DNA of 64,000 nucleotides from Phycisphaeraceae bacterium (GTDB lineage: Bacteria > Planctomycetota > Phycisphaerae > Phycisphaerales > UBA1924). The position numbers and the translations under genes are program-made. The notes beneath the pieces were generated by a model, which was not told where the DNA came from, did not search any database, and saw nothing but the letters and a program-made list of their open reading frames with translations. This document shows, piece after piece, positions 27,021 to 37,300 of this stretch. Every line of letters begins with the position of its first letter. Position 1 is the first letter of the stretch. The DNA lies in assembly GCA_020639155.1 (NCBI GenBank), contig JACKHF010000001.1, forward strand, positions 1,302,001-1,366,000, read 5' to 3'.

Positions 27021-27314
27021 ATGGACAAACTCACAGACATGGCGTGGCGTGTTGATGATCGCGAATCATTTCTTGCCTTTGTTCAGTCACTCATCGAAGA
27101 CAAGCTGCTTGATGAGCAGGAAGAAGCCGTATCACCAAGCAACCCGTACGGTCCAGGTAGCCGGGGATGGGAAAACGACGGAATTGCAGCGTTCCTCGAA
27201 GCGGCTGCGGCCTGGATGAATGACAACAGCACGAATAGGAACAATGAGGTGTTCGAGACTGCAAGCTGGCAACTCTTTGCCATGTTTCTGCTGGGAGGCA
27301 AGTATTACGAATAG
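27021..27314 (+). CDS. DUF7660-like small protein
   Basis: 97 residues from the ATG preceded by GAGG at a 9-base spacing; the frame is open 20 codons further up. The pattern RESFLAFVQSLIEDK, then SRGWENDGIAAFLEAAAAW, then SWQLFAMFLLGGKYYE matches the DUF7660 style (a WEN..t...FLEA...W core with a C-terminal W.l.a..L..a..YE). This family has no known function and is often seen near immunity or toxin-associated genes, but I see no toxin here. It lies between tsaE and a TolQ-like gene in the same direction. Confidence 0.6.
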   Translation: MDKLTDMAWRVDDRESFLAFVQSLIEDKLLDEQEEAVSPSNPYGPGSRGWENDGIAAFLEAAAAWMNDNSTNRNNEVFETASWQLFAMFLLGGKYYE

Positions 27315-27430
27315 CGATTTGAACGATCAGTATGCATATCTGGCATCTGCACTCCCCTCTCGATTCGCCATCTCCCGGTGCGAATGATCACGCAACACTG
27401 TCCCTTATGGTTTCTGGAGCTTTTTCGCTC

Positions 27431-28270
27431 GTGAACAGATCACTGCCTTATCGTCGAATGGTGTGCGTTGCAGCGCTTGCGCTGGGCACAGCGGTGCTCA
27501 CATCGTGCGGATCGCCAGCAACTGGCGAGGATGCAGCCCCTTCTGCTGCACCATGGGCGTTGTTCGTCCGATCGTTCGATCTCTTCACGCTGGTGCTGCT
27601 GCTCGGATCATTTGTTGCAGTGTCGCTCATGATCCGATCCATCCTCGACATCAATGCGAGCAAGGTGCTGCCGCCAACAAGTCTGAAGCGCATCAGCGAG
27701 CATCTGCTCTCAAGTTCGACGCGAGATCTTGAGCCGTTCGTGCGACGGGATGATTCGATGCCAGCACGGGTGCTGCACGCGGCGATCGAGCAGCGTGATC
27801 ATGGAGAGTCGGCGATGCGCGATGCAGCCGATATGGCCGTGGGAGACGAGGTCGCACGCCTGCTTCGCCGGATTGAGCCGTTGCAGCTTATTGGAAACAT
27901 CGCTCCGCTCGTTGGTCTTGCTGGCACCGTCTGGGGCATGATCCTTGCGTTCACCTCACTTGGTGAGACAGGCGGTCAGGCTGGACCAGCTGCGCTCAGT
28001 CTTGGTATTTCCAAAGCCTTGTTTCACACGCTGCTCGGTCTGTGTCTTGCGATTCCGTGTCTTGCCTTCTTCGGGACGTACAAAGCACGGATCGATCGCA
28101 TCTGCACTCGGGGCATGTCCATCTCGACGCGGCACCTTGAGCGCATGCTCGACATCATGCGCGGGCAGGATGACGAAACATCGGATGCTGCTGTCGATGA
28201 GTCGGGTACTTCAGAACCGAACGAGGCGGAAGAAGCAGAGGACGAGGAGAACGACGAGGGAACCGAGTAA
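27431..28270 (+). CDS. TolQ/ExbB/MotA-family proton channel subunit with apparent lipoprotein signal
   Basis: About 279 residues. The core has three membrane helices: SFDLFTLVLLLGSFVAVSLMI, then after a cytoplasmic loop IGNIAPLVGLAGTVWGMILAF and LFHTLLGLCLAIPCLAFFG. PLVGLAGTVWGM is the family signature. It should form a proton channel with the two TolR/ExbD genes that follow. Unusually, the N-terminus reads RRMVCVAALALGTAVLTSC, a signal peptide with lipobox LTSC. A GTG at 27431 was chosen as start because GGAG lies upstream; ATG 27332 or 27407 would lengthen it. The C-terminal 40 residues are very acidic. It ends TAATG, overlapping the next start. Confidence 0.82.
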   Translation: MNRSLPYRRMVCVAALALGTAVLTSCGSPATGEDAAPSAAPWALFVRSFDLFTLVLLLGSFVAVSLMIRSILDINASKVLPPTSLKRISEHLLSSSTRDLEPFVRRDDSMPARVLHAAIEQRDHGESAMRDAADMAVGDEVARLLRRIEPLQLIGNIAPLVGLAGTVWGMILAFTSLGETGGQAGPAALSLGISKALFHTLLGLCLAIPCLAFFGTYKARIDRICTRGMSISTRHLERMLDIMRGQDDETSDAAVDESGTSEPNEAEEAEDEENDEGTE

Positions 28271-28746
28271 TGCGTGTCGGCACGCCATCCACCCGGCGAT
28301 CGGCCGTTGTGCGTTCGATCCATCGCACGTCCGGCGACGGGATGCCGAACGTCACGCCGATGATCGATGTGATGATGTGCCTCATTATCTTCTTCCTGCT
28401 TGTCGGCAGGCTGGTTGCCGAGCAGCGATCAGAGATGCTGCTCCCGCCTGCGGTGTCTGGGACGGATGAGAAGATCGCAGAGAACTTCTTTATCAACATC
28501 ACGCCCACACGCAACGAACGAACGGGTGAGCGGACCGACCGCGTCAGCATCACGGTTGAGAACCAGCCGGTCGATGCGGATCGACTTGCGCAGCTGCTAC
28601 GGGATCGACTCAGCAACGTTCCTGACACGGTTGTGCATCTGCGTGCCGAGCGCACGCTTCCATTTGCCACGATCTCTCCCATTATCGACACGTGCCGCGA
28701 TGTTGGGGTTGGATCGGTGCGACTTGCAACGGAGCACATCCAATGA
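28270..28746 (+). CDS. ExbD/TolR-family protein (first copy)
   Basis: 158 residues. A short cytoplasmic N-terminus leads to MPNVTPMIDVMMCLIIFFLL, the single membrane helix with the conserved Asp that carries protons in ExbD/TolR. A periplasmic domain follows (FINITPTRNE, VVHLRAERTLPFATISPIID). It should assemble with the TolQ-like channel and transmit force to the envelope. It overlaps the upstream stop by one base and the next gene by four (ATGA), so the three are one operon. Confidence 0.88.
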   Translation: MRVGTPSTRRSAVVRSIHRTSGDGMPNVTPMIDVMMCLIIFFLLVGRLVAEQRSEMLLPPAVSGTDEKIAENFFINITPTRNERTGERTDRVSITVENQPVDADRLAQLLRDRLSNVPDTVVHLRAERTLPFATISPIIDTCRDVGVGSVRLATEHIQ

Positions 28747-29291
28747 CGCGCAATCGCACCGGCGCATCGGGGGAGCAGCGGGACCATCGGCGCGTGATGT
28801 ACCCCAGCGCGATGCGCGATCATGGGTTTGGCGATACGCCGAACATGACACCCATGGTCGACATCATGATGTGCATTCTCATCTTCTTCATGGCATCCAC
28901 AGCGTTTCTAGGGCCGGAATGGTTCATGGAGTCCGCCATCCCGCGCCAGGGTGCCGCATCGGCGGCGAGTGCTGCCGATCCATTTGCACTGCCACCTGTC
29001 CGGCTCACAATCACACTTGCGCGGGCGCAGACAGGCGAGGAGGAAGCATCGGAGATCACCGTATTTTCAGGGCTGGACGACACGTTTACGCCGCTTGATG
29101 GCTTCGCCGAACGACTTGGCAGCGTTGTAAAGGATGCGGGCAGCGCTGGGATCGATATTGTGCTTGAGCCCGATGCTCGTGTGCCGTATGAGGATGTCGT
29201 GCGCGCGCAGGATATCGCGATGCAAGCGGGTGTGAATACGGTAGGGATTGAGACGAGACAACTGGGACAGCGCCAATCCGAAGGCGGGTGA
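28743..29291 (+). CDS. ExbD/TolR-family protein (second copy)
   Basis: About 182 residues, chosen to start at the ATG overlapping the previous stop. The helix NMTPMVDIMMCILIFFMAST again carries the TPMxD motif. The periplasmic part is longer, with an Ala/Ser-rich insertion, and ends in the typical IVLEPDARVPYEDVVRAQDI region. Two different ExbD/TolR proteins after one ExbB/TolQ is a known arrangement in planctomycetes and other phyla. No TonB or TolA follows. It converges with the TolC-like gene one base away. Confidence 0.87.
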   Translation: MTRNRTGASGEQRDHRRVMYPSAMRDHGFGDTPNMTPMVDIMMCILIFFMASTAFLGPEWFMESAIPRQGAASAASAADPFALPPVRLTITLARAQTGEEEASEITVFSGLDDTFTPLDGFAERLGSVVKDAGSAGIDIVLEPDARVPYEDVVRAQDIAMQAGVNTVGIETRQLGQRQSEGG

Positions 29292-29292
29292 A

Positions 29293-31173
29293 CTATTCGC
29301 CCTCCGATTCGGTGCTTGGGTCGGGCTCTGTTGCGTCCTCTGTCTCCGGGTTCAGTTTCGGCGGATCGAGGAACCACTCGTCGATGTCTGAGATGTCCTC
29401 GTAGAGTTTCACTTCGAGAATGTCCATGCCGGGCAGAGCTTCGAGCAGGCCCTCGCGGGTGACGCGCATTTGCCCCGTGTTGAGCAGATACTGCAGGATC
29501 GCAATACGAAGATCCGTTCGGGCACGGTCGCGCGCGTTCAATGCGCGGAGCAGCGTATCCTGCGTGTCCACGCGCTCCTGTGAGGTGATATCCTGACGCA
29601 GGCTCTGCTCCTCCACTCGTGAGTTTGCAATATCCACCTGTTTCTCAGCAAGCGTGAGCTGGAACCGGGCGAGTTCGATCGCGCGCACGGACGATCGCAC
29701 GTCCAGCGCGAGATTGTCGCGTGAGCGGTCGGCGTTGCGTTGCGACTGGTCGTACCGGATGCGAGCCTGGCGCACGCGCAACTGCTCTGTCTTCCGATCA
29801 AGCGGCAAACTCAGCGAGATCCCTGCGCTTGCGTTGACATCCTCCGGCGAGAATCCAAGTCCCCCCTCGCGGGCATCCGGCTCTGTTGGCATGGATGCGG
29901 ACAGTGTCAGATCAAGATCCGGCAATAGCCCGTCCTCTGCCAATCTGATTGCGCGGCGCGAGTCGTCCAAACGATCAAGCGTGTTCTGCCAGTCCAGACG
30001 ATACGACAACGCGACATCCACCGCTTCATCCAGTGCGATAGTCGGCTCCTGCAGATCGAAGATCGTTGTACGGAACACGACCGGCTGATTCGGATCCAAT
30101 CCGAGTCTGATCTTGAACCGCTCGGCCTGCACGATGTAGCTCTCGCGCGCCTGGGCGAGCGAAGCGATTTGTGAGAGAAGCTGGTTCTCGGTAATGCTCT
30201 TCTCAAACTGAGAGATGCGTCCCTTGTCGAACAGCTCGATGTCGCCTTCGAGCGAGCGCTGCAGGCTCTCGACGGATCGTTTCTGGTTCGCGATAGAGGC
30301 CTTGGACTGCAGCAGGTTCAGATAGTCGCGCGCGATGGAGAAGAAGTAATCACGACGGAACTGCTCGAACTCACGCGCGGCGTAAATAAGATTGCGTTCA
30401 GCCTGGATGAGTGAGTCACGCGCAACCCATCCTGCACCGCGCAGGAGCGGGATCGATGCATTCGCGCTGAGTGTGGAGCTCTGCCTGTATCTGCCGTTGA
30501 CCTGATCGCGGAGTTGTTCTGTTGCGTTCCATATCCAGCGAGCTTCCGCGTCGCCGCCGAACGGCAAGCGCCGTGTGACACGCATGTCGTTGATGACATT
30601 TGCAGCCGACTGGAAACTGCCGTTGTCGCCATCGGTGGAAAAGGTTGCGCTCGTGGTGTTGAAGAGTCTCGGCGACCATCGGTGCTGCTCGATCAGTAGA
30701 TTGATCGCTTCGAGGATGTAGTCCTCCTCGGCGCTGATGTGCTCACGCCCGGTCCTTTGCGCGATAGCGAGCGCATCGAACAGCGTGATCTGTATTGGCT
30801 CAAGGTCGGTTCCAACACCTGCCGCGCTCGACGCATACTCGAGCAGGATCGGTGCGACATCGCGTGCCGGATCAGCAGTATCGATCTGCAGCTCTTCCGC
30901 GCCTGGGTTGGTGGTCTCGGGCTTGAGCACCTGCTCGTGCTGCTTGGCGGATGGATCAACTGGATCAGTCTGCCCCGATCGTGAGGGGGGCGTTGCGTTC
31001 AGGCGGAGCATCTGGTTCCGCTCGGCGATCAGCCGGTCGGTTTCCCTGTCGATATCGTCAAGCGTGAGCATGCACCCGGGCAGGCACAGGGCACATCCTG
31101 CGAGCACCACGATCAATCGAGCGTGTGCATGGATACGGGTGGGAGCGTGGACGTCGACGAGCGGTGTTTGCAT
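29293..31173 (-). CDS. TolC-family outer-membrane efflux lipoprotein
   Basis: 626 residues. The signal peptide ends in lipobox LPGC (CALCLPGCML). The body has the two-fold repeat of the outer-membrane factor family: each half has long helices with heptad patterns and strands (SAAGVGTDLEPIQITLFDAL, then PTIALDEAVDVALSYRLDW). A characteristic block is TLSASMPTEPD near the barrel, and ISLSLPLDRKTEQLRVRQARI. It would form the outer channel for an RND or ABC pump, probably including the pump at 6.9-10.2 kb, although they are not linked. The C-terminus is acidic (EDATEPDPSTESEGE). The gene converges with exbD. Confidence 0.87.
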   Translation of the reverse strand: MQTPLVDVHAPTRIHAHARLIVVLAGCALCLPGCMLTLDDIDRETDRLIAERNQMLRLNATPPSRSGQTDPVDPSAKQHEQVLKPETTNPGAEELQIDTADPARDVAPILLEYASSAAGVGTDLEPIQITLFDALAIAQRTGREHISAEEDYILEAINLLIEQHRWSPRLFNTTSATFSTDGDNGSFQSAANVINDMRVTRRLPFGGDAEARWIWNATEQLRDQVNGRYRQSSTLSANASIPLLRGAGWVARDSLIQAERNLIYAAREFEQFRRDYFFSIARDYLNLLQSKASIANQKRSVESLQRSLEGDIELFDKGRISQFEKSITENQLLSQIASLAQARESYIVQAERFKIRLGLDPNQPVVFRTTIFDLQEPTIALDEAVDVALSYRLDWQNTLDRLDDSRRAIRLAEDGLLPDLDLTLSASMPTEPDAREGGLGFSPEDVNASAGISLSLPLDRKTEQLRVRQARIRYDQSQRNADRSRDNLALDVRSSVRAIELARFQLTLAEKQVDIANSRVEEQSLRQDITSQERVDTQDTLLRALNARDRARTDLRIAILQYLLNTGQMRVTREGLLEALPGMDILEVKLYEDISDIDEWFLDPPKLNPETEDATEPDPSTESEGE

Positions 31174-31303
31174 GATGCTCCGGCAGATGGAGTGGCTGGA
31201 TGTTGGATGGAAACCTGGGAAGACCAGGGGGTCGAAATGTTGCCGATCCGCAAAGAGGTTCCTATGATGTTCCCCTCTGAAAATCGCCGTTTTTGTTTGG
31301 ATT

Positions 31304-31522
31304 TTATACAGTAAATCGTATCTGGCGAACTTCTTTCAGCGAGATTATTGGGCCTTTGTTCAAGTCAATCTGCGCCGTGCCAGACCACTTCTGCACATCG
31401 TACGTCGTGTCAGTGCTCTGGTCGGGTTGATACCCGGGCATGCGAGATGTCCATGGATCAGCACCATCCACAGGCTGGGATCGTGCTTCAGCAGACACCG
31501 CGTTTTCACGTGTGATCGACAC
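31304..31522 (-). CDS. Small hypothetical protein upstream of TolC-like gene
   Basis: 72 residues starting at a GTG with an excellent AAGGAG seven bases upstream, on the same strand as the TolC-like gene and 130 bases before it. The sequence (ADPWTSRMPGYQPDQSTDTT, then GTAQIDLNKGPIISLKEVRQ) has no membrane segment or motif I know. The ribosome site is the main evidence. It diverges from the GH35 gene with only 55 bases between starts. Confidence 0.45.
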   Translation of the reverse strand: MSITRENAVSAEARSQPVDGADPWTSRMPGYQPDQSTDTTYDVQKWSGTAQIDLNKGPIISLKEVRQIRFTV

Positions 31523-31577
31523 AAGGCGACTCCTTCGCGATTGCCCCTTTGGGGCCTGATTCAACGGCAGGGAACAC

Positions 31578-34364
31578 ATGGCAACAGTGACCTTCGACGG
31601 ACGCTCCTTCCTGATTGACGGCAGGCGGATCTGGATTACTTCAGGCTCGCTGCATTATGCGCGGATCCCAAGAGACCTCTGGGCCGACAGAATCCATGCC
31701 GCCAAACTGGCTGGAATGAACACGATCGAGACGCCCGTGTTCTGGAACAGACACGAACCCCGCACGGGGCAGTTCGATTTCGATGGTGACAACGATATTC
31801 GCCACTTTGTGAAACTCGTTGGCGAAGCGGGGATGTATCTCATCCTTCGGCCGGGTCCGTTCGTTGATTCGGGCTGGGATTTCGGCGGACTTCCAGCGTG
31901 GCTGATGAATGCTGAAGATATCCAGTTTCGCGCGCCAAATGATGCGTTTCTTGAAGCGTCATCGCGATATATCTCACAGCTTGCGCAGCAGGTGCGTGAT
32001 CTGCAGGTGACCAGCGTGGGCAAGGCTGGTCCGATTCTGCTGGTCCAGAACGAGATGAACTGGACATGCGGCGATGAGACAGCTGCGCTGAAGTATCTGG
32101 GAGAGATCTCCCGGTATCTGCGCGAGAGTGGGTTCACTGTGCCCGTGCTCAACGCGAACAATCTGTGGGCTGGTGTCGAGGGCGAGATCGACTGCTGGTC
32201 TGGTACAGAGTCGATGCTGTCGATGATGCGTCAGATGGCAGCGGTGCGTCCCGAGATGCCGCGACTGGCGATCAACTTCCGACCCGAGCCGATGCCAGCA
32301 TGGGGTGTTGAAGCGCCGCAACCATTGCATCCTGCGGCTGTGCAGCGCAGACTCGCAGAAGTGCTCGCAGCGGGTGCGCAGTACAACTATGTCCCGTGTA
32401 TTGGAGGCATCAACAAGGGCTTCTATGCTGGCAGACCATCGAGCGCAGTCGGTGAGTTCTGCACCAGTACAACGGGCAACAACTCGCCCATTCTGCCAAA
32501 TGGTGCGCTCGGACCGACATTTGCGCACGTGCGACGCATTTCCATGTTTGCCTCGGCGTTCGGCAAGGTGCTTGCGCATCTTGATCCAACGTATCAGCCT
32601 ATGTCGATCGATCCTGGTTCTGCAAAGCCCGGCGGTGTTGCTGCCGTACACACGCAGGGAACACAGGGATCAGTGCTGTGGGTGTTCGGTGCCGATCCTG
32701 AGCGCAACACCAAGGTTGCAAGCAACGTCACCGCGTCGCTTCTGACACCGGACGGCTCAACGCTGCATGTGTCGCTTGGCGATCAGGCCGTTGCATGGCT
32801 GGTGATGAACACACATCTTTCAGGTCGTGCGCTGCTCGACTATTCCACGCTGTGCGCGCTCACCTTTGCTGGGAAGACGCTCGTTGTGTATGGGCCATCT
32901 GGTTCGGATGGCATCGTGTCTATCAACGGTTCGCCGCTGTCGCTCACAGTGCCACGGGGCAAGACGCCGGTGGTCGAGGAGCACGAAGGGCTCACCATTG
33001 TGTGTGTGAGTGAGGATCAGGCTGACAAGACATTTGTGGTTGATGGTGCGGTGTACATTGGTGCGGACTACGTGACGTCGGGTGGAGATCCCATCGTGCT
33101 CAAGTCGTGTGCCGTCACAATCATTGATGCCGACGGAAAAGCGTCGTCGCGTACAGTGCGTCCGATCGAGGCCAAAGCGCCGAACATCACTGTGAACGAG
33201 TGGGCAGCATCGTCAGCCGATGAGTATGTCACGGGCACCAGCCCCAGGTTTGCAGCCATTGATGGTCCGACGCAGCTTTCCAATGCCGGAACGCCGGAAG
33301 GCTATGGCTGGTACAGAATCGTGCTGAAGTCATCCGCTGCCAAGAAGCAGAAAGTCTCAATGCCGGAGAGCGCAGATCGCTTGCACGTGTTTGTCAATGG
33401 CAAGCCGATTGGTGTCTGGGGCGTGGGGCCATTTGCAACGCTAGGACCGCTGACACTCCCACTCGACAAGGGTGAGAACATCATCATTGTGCTTGCCGAG
33501 AACATGGGACGCGCGGGTGCTGGAGACGCGATCGGTGAGCGCAAGGGTTTGTTCGGCCACATGTACGAGTTGAAGTCGTTCAAGCCCGGCAAGCACACCA
33601 TCGAGATGGGCAAGCCTCTCGAACCACTCAGATTCCGCTCGCCGCTGTGGGATGTTGGTGATGGCGACCTTGTTGCGCCGGAACGGTTAACATGGCAGTT
33701 TTCGCATCGAAGAAAATCGCCGATTTATCTCACCATTTCGGCACGTGTGGGTCGCGGGTTGGTGCTGATGAACGAAGAGCCGATCCACTTTGTGACGGGA
33801 TCTGGGCTTGAGCGGATCAAGCTTGACAACGAGGTGCTTGGCAATGGCAAGAACACGATACAGATCGCGCTGCTTCCAGAGTCCATCCCGAATGACATGT
33901 CACTCGAGCAGGCGTATGCGGAACTCGCAAAGGGAGTAACGTTTGACGAGGGCATGACCAATATCACCGAGAGTTGTGATTGGTCATTCGCAAAGTGGGA
34001 ACGTCCACATGTGACATCGTTTGAGCCGATGGGTAAGACTGCGATCACGCGAGGTAGTTCGGGCCCGAGCGGTCCCACGTGGTGGCGTTGCAGGTTTACG
34101 CCGGACGAGACCGAGGTGCCAGCGATGCTCGAACTTTCGGGCATGGCAAAGGGACAGGTCTATCTCAATGACATCCACGTTGGCAAGTACTTCATCTCAG
34201 ATGGTGGCCGCAAGACGGTCGGTTCAGACACGACGCTGTATCTGCCCGAGCCGTGGATTCTGCCAGGCCAGATCAACGAGTTACTGGTGTTCGACGAGCA
34301 TGGCGGTTCACCCGGCAAGATCACCATCCAGCATCAACCCGATGCGATTGTGATTCGGGCGTAA
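31578..34364 (+). CDS. Divergent family 35 glycoside hydrolase-like protein
   Basis: 928 residues with AGGGA before the ATG. The N-terminal barrel is clearly GH35: SGSLHYARIPRDLWADRI, GMNTIETPVFWNRHEP, RPGPFVDSGWDFGGLPAWL. The acid/base Glu is in LLVQNEMNW (Glu about 159). At the nucleophile site, where GH35 has E-F-x-x-G-W-F-x-x-W-G, this protein has NFRPEPMPAWG: Asn 233 in place of Glu. GGTNFG is also changed to GGINKG. The last 350 residues are beta-rich domains with two jelly-roll-like blocks (LHVFVNGKPIG, GQVYLNDIHVGKY). No signal peptide is evident. GH35 enzymes remove beta-galactose; this one may be inactive or use another residue. Confidence 0.8.
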   Translation: MATVTFDGRSFLIDGRRIWITSGSLHYARIPRDLWADRIHAAKLAGMNTIETPVFWNRHEPRTGQFDFDGDNDIRHFVKLVGEAGMYLILRPGPFVDSGWDFGGLPAWLMNAEDIQFRAPNDAFLEASSRYISQLAQQVRDLQVTSVGKAGPILLVQNEMNWTCGDETAALKYLGEISRYLRESGFTVPVLNANNLWAGVEGEIDCWSGTESMLSMMRQMAAVRPEMPRLAINFRPEPMPAWGVEAPQPLHPAAVQRRLAEVLAAGAQYNYVPCIGGINKGFYAGRPSSAVGEFCTSTTGNNSPILPNGALGPTFAHVRRISMFASAFGKVLAHLDPTYQPMSIDPGSAKPGGVAAVHTQGTQGSVLWVFGADPERNTKVASNVTASLLTPDGSTLHVSLGDQAVAWLVMNTHLSGRALLDYSTLCALTFAGKTLVVYGPSGSDGIVSINGSPLSLTVPRGKTPVVEEHEGLTIVCVSEDQADKTFVVDGAVYIGADYVTSGGDPIVLKSCAVTIIDADGKASSRTVRPIEAKAPNITVNEWAASSADEYVTGTSPRFAAIDGPTQLSNAGTPEGYGWYRIVLKSSAAKKQKVSMPESADRLHVFVNGKPIGVWGVGPFATLGPLTLPLDKGENIIIVLAENMGRAGAGDAIGERKGLFGHMYELKSFKPGKHTIEMGKPLEPLRFRSPLWDVGDGDLVAPERLTWQFSHRRKSPIYLTISARVGRGLVLMNEEPIHFVTGSGLERIKLDNEVLGNGKNTIQIALLPESIPNDMSLEQAYAELAKGVTFDEGMTNITESCDWSFAKWERPHVTSFEPMGKTAITRGSSGPSGPTWWRCRFTPDETEVPAMLELSGMAKGQVYLNDIHVGKYFISDGGRKTVGSDTTLYLPEPWILPGQINELLVFDEHGGSPGKITIQHQPDAIVIRA

Positions 34365-34368
34365 CGAA

Positions 34369-37300
34369 TCATCCACCGGCATTAGCGCCGCGCTGGACTG
34401 GTCTGAGCACGTTCGATGTTGTTGTGTCTGTCGATTCGCTCATCGCGTCCTTCAGGATCGCGCGTTCAGTGCGCGATGCGTCGCGAGCACCCATATTTGT
34501 ACCGATGGAGTTGTGAGATCCTCGGAGTGTCTCGATGGAGAAGCTTGGATCGTTGACGGTGCCGGTGACGCGTGCGCTCACAAGCTCGTTTCGCAACGCT
34601 TCATAGATCTGCCCCAGAATCGGGATCGTGCGAGCACCGCGCGAAAAGACCCGGACATTCAGCTCTCGTGTTTCCCAGTTGAGTGTGCCGAACCCCGGCA
34701 TAACGAGCGATCGCGAGTAAATGCCGATATCCTCGAACGAGATGATCGATCCCTCGATAAAGAAAGTTGCCTGCGCAAGATCAAGAGATTCGGACGAAGG
34801 CAGTTGCAGATTCAGCAGTTCGATCAACGGAAGCACAAGGGGAACCGAGACGATTCTGCCCCCAGCAGCACGGAAACCCCCTCTGCCCCGCCGCGTTTCG
34901 GGTTCACCAAGAACTCCTGAAACACGCATCTCGCCGGAGAGCGCTGCACCGGAATAATCAGGGTCTTCTTCGACAACGATCGGCTCATCGTCGCTGCGCG
35001 ACAGATCTGCGACCAGATGTGCAAGATCAACCCCTGATAGCTGTATAGATGCAAGGTACTTGGGGCTTTGTTCCTCTGTTGCCGGATCTCGGATGACAAC
35101 ACTACCGACGATGCGTCCATTGTGGAGTGCCGCGTTCAGAACAGGGATGGTCGTGCGTTTCTCGTCTGCGTGGCGTTCGATCTGAACCCGCACATCATGC
35201 ACGACCATACTGCCAATGACAGCGCTGGGCAAGGTGACGTTTACGGCAAGGTTTGTGCCCGTTCCAGTGTTGTCGCGTTCGATGTGTATCTCAGCTGTGC
35301 CGGCAGCGTTACGAATGCGCTCTGCCAGCTTTGCATCCTGTATATCGAAAGCAGCTTTGCCTGTGAGTGATATCGACAGCGGAGACTCACCATGCTTAGC
35401 CAGCGTGACCTGTCCACTTTCCAGTGTCAATGGGTTGTTCAGCTGGATGTCTGCGTCACGCAGCATGCGCTGGGTATCCGATGGAAGCAGCGCAAGCAGC
35501 GCGTTGTCTATCTCGCGGAGCACAACGTCAAGATCACCCGATACCAGCCACCCATCCTCACGCACGGACCAGGGGCCATTGATCTTCGCTGACCATGCTT
35601 CTGTTTCGCAACAGAGATCCTCGAACCAGCCGGCGATCTTTGTCTTTGCGGGTTCGTCTTCGTGCTCCACAACGTCGATCGCAGCGGTGATCTCTCCATT
35701 GATCGAATCGAGATCGAAACGGTGGTCGTTGATGGTTGCTGCGAGTTCAAGTGGCTCTATGCGCATGGCAATGCGCGTTGTCTTTGCTTCTGTGCTGGAG
35801 GTGTGGCCGACCGCATCCATTCGCATAACGAGTCGATACATGCCAGCCAGGTCAAGCTTGGTTACAGTCGCAATGAGGTCGTCCGAAATGAATCCGTTCT
35901 TTTTCAACATCGTGAGAACGGCGGTGTTTGCCTGAGGATTTAACTCTCCGTTGTTGACGGTGAGTGTGAAACCGCGAGGTTTCTCCCCTCGCTTTGCGAT
36001 GCGGATCGGCCAGTTTCCATCAAGATACACATCGCCGATGCGAGCACCGTCGATCTGCACCGGTCCTTGCAATCCGGAAAAAACCAACTCGTACGGAACA
36101 GCCTGTTCACCATCGCGAGCAGCGCCATCGATCGCTATATCGATATGTCCGTTTGTCCTTCCAATCTCCAGTCGGGATGAGTCGAGTGTGATGCCGAGCG
36201 AGTCGATGTCGTCGAGTTGCAGCGTTACCTTTGGTGCAGTTGTGCTACCAGTGACATGCGTGCTCATCTTCGCAGCGCCAGCTGGTGCATGCTCAGCACG
36301 CCATTGCGTAAGTGATTCCATCGCGCTGGACGCGAGCGGCGCAATCAAATCCTCTACTTTCAGCGAGACATCGAACGAATCAGACGTGATCTCTGCATTG
36401 AGCCTCATATCAGAGTTTTGCCCCGATGCAGATGCAGCATCGTTCTCGACGGGCTCGATTGTTGCATGCAGGTTGACCGATGAGCGCGATGATTCTTCGT
36501 TCTCGTTACACACACTTGTGTTGAGATCGAGTGTGATATTGCCATCGTCGTATATAGCTGTGCCAATGATGCGCTCGGCAGCAGCCTGGCTTCCATCTGG
36601 TTGCATGGCGCAGTTGTCCATTGCGACCTCTGCGTGGAGTTTGCTCGTGCTGTCGTGTGATGTGAACTCAGCACTGACGCCAACATTTCCGGATATGCCC
36701 AGTCTTCTGAGGAGCGGCTGCTCGTCCGGTGGGGGTGTAGTCCCACGTTTGACGTGTGTGCCGAGCGGACGTGGAAGCGTGTCGATAAGCACATCATCAA
36801 TCGGTATAGAGCGTGCATCAACTCGCACACGTGTGGTTGCCACGGGACTGTCGTTCTCGTGGATAATGCTCGCAAAGAGATCGATCGGTGTGCCGGTGAT
36901 CGTTGTCCACGAACCATTGGTCAGCCCAGCAGCGCCTGGTGTGACGCGCAGGTTGACATCATGCCCGATGATCGGCAGTGGCATGTCGCCAGCGATCAAA
37001 CCGAACCTGTCGAACTGCACGTCTGCGGTGTATTGCCAGGTGTGTTCGGTGCCGCCGGGATGGCTCACAACCAGATCGACATTTGAAACGCCACCGAGCG
37101 CAAAGACCGGAATGCCATCGACGACCTCTCCGAATGCGTGGTGCTCATCTGCGCGCAGCATGAGTCCAAGATCAATGAGGCGAGCAAACTCCACCTTGTC
37201 CATGACGCGTTCGAGCGCGGGCCGCCACCGACTGCCGAGCGTATCTCTCAGTTCGTCGTCGATGGTCAGGTGCTCCGCGCGGATGTGAATCTCAGCACCG

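Noticed and set aside
35951..37288. 445-codon plus-strand frame opposite the AsmA-like gene
   Set aside because: Ser/Pro/Arg-rich translation with no structure; the AsmA-like frame on the other strand has a membrane anchor and family blocks.
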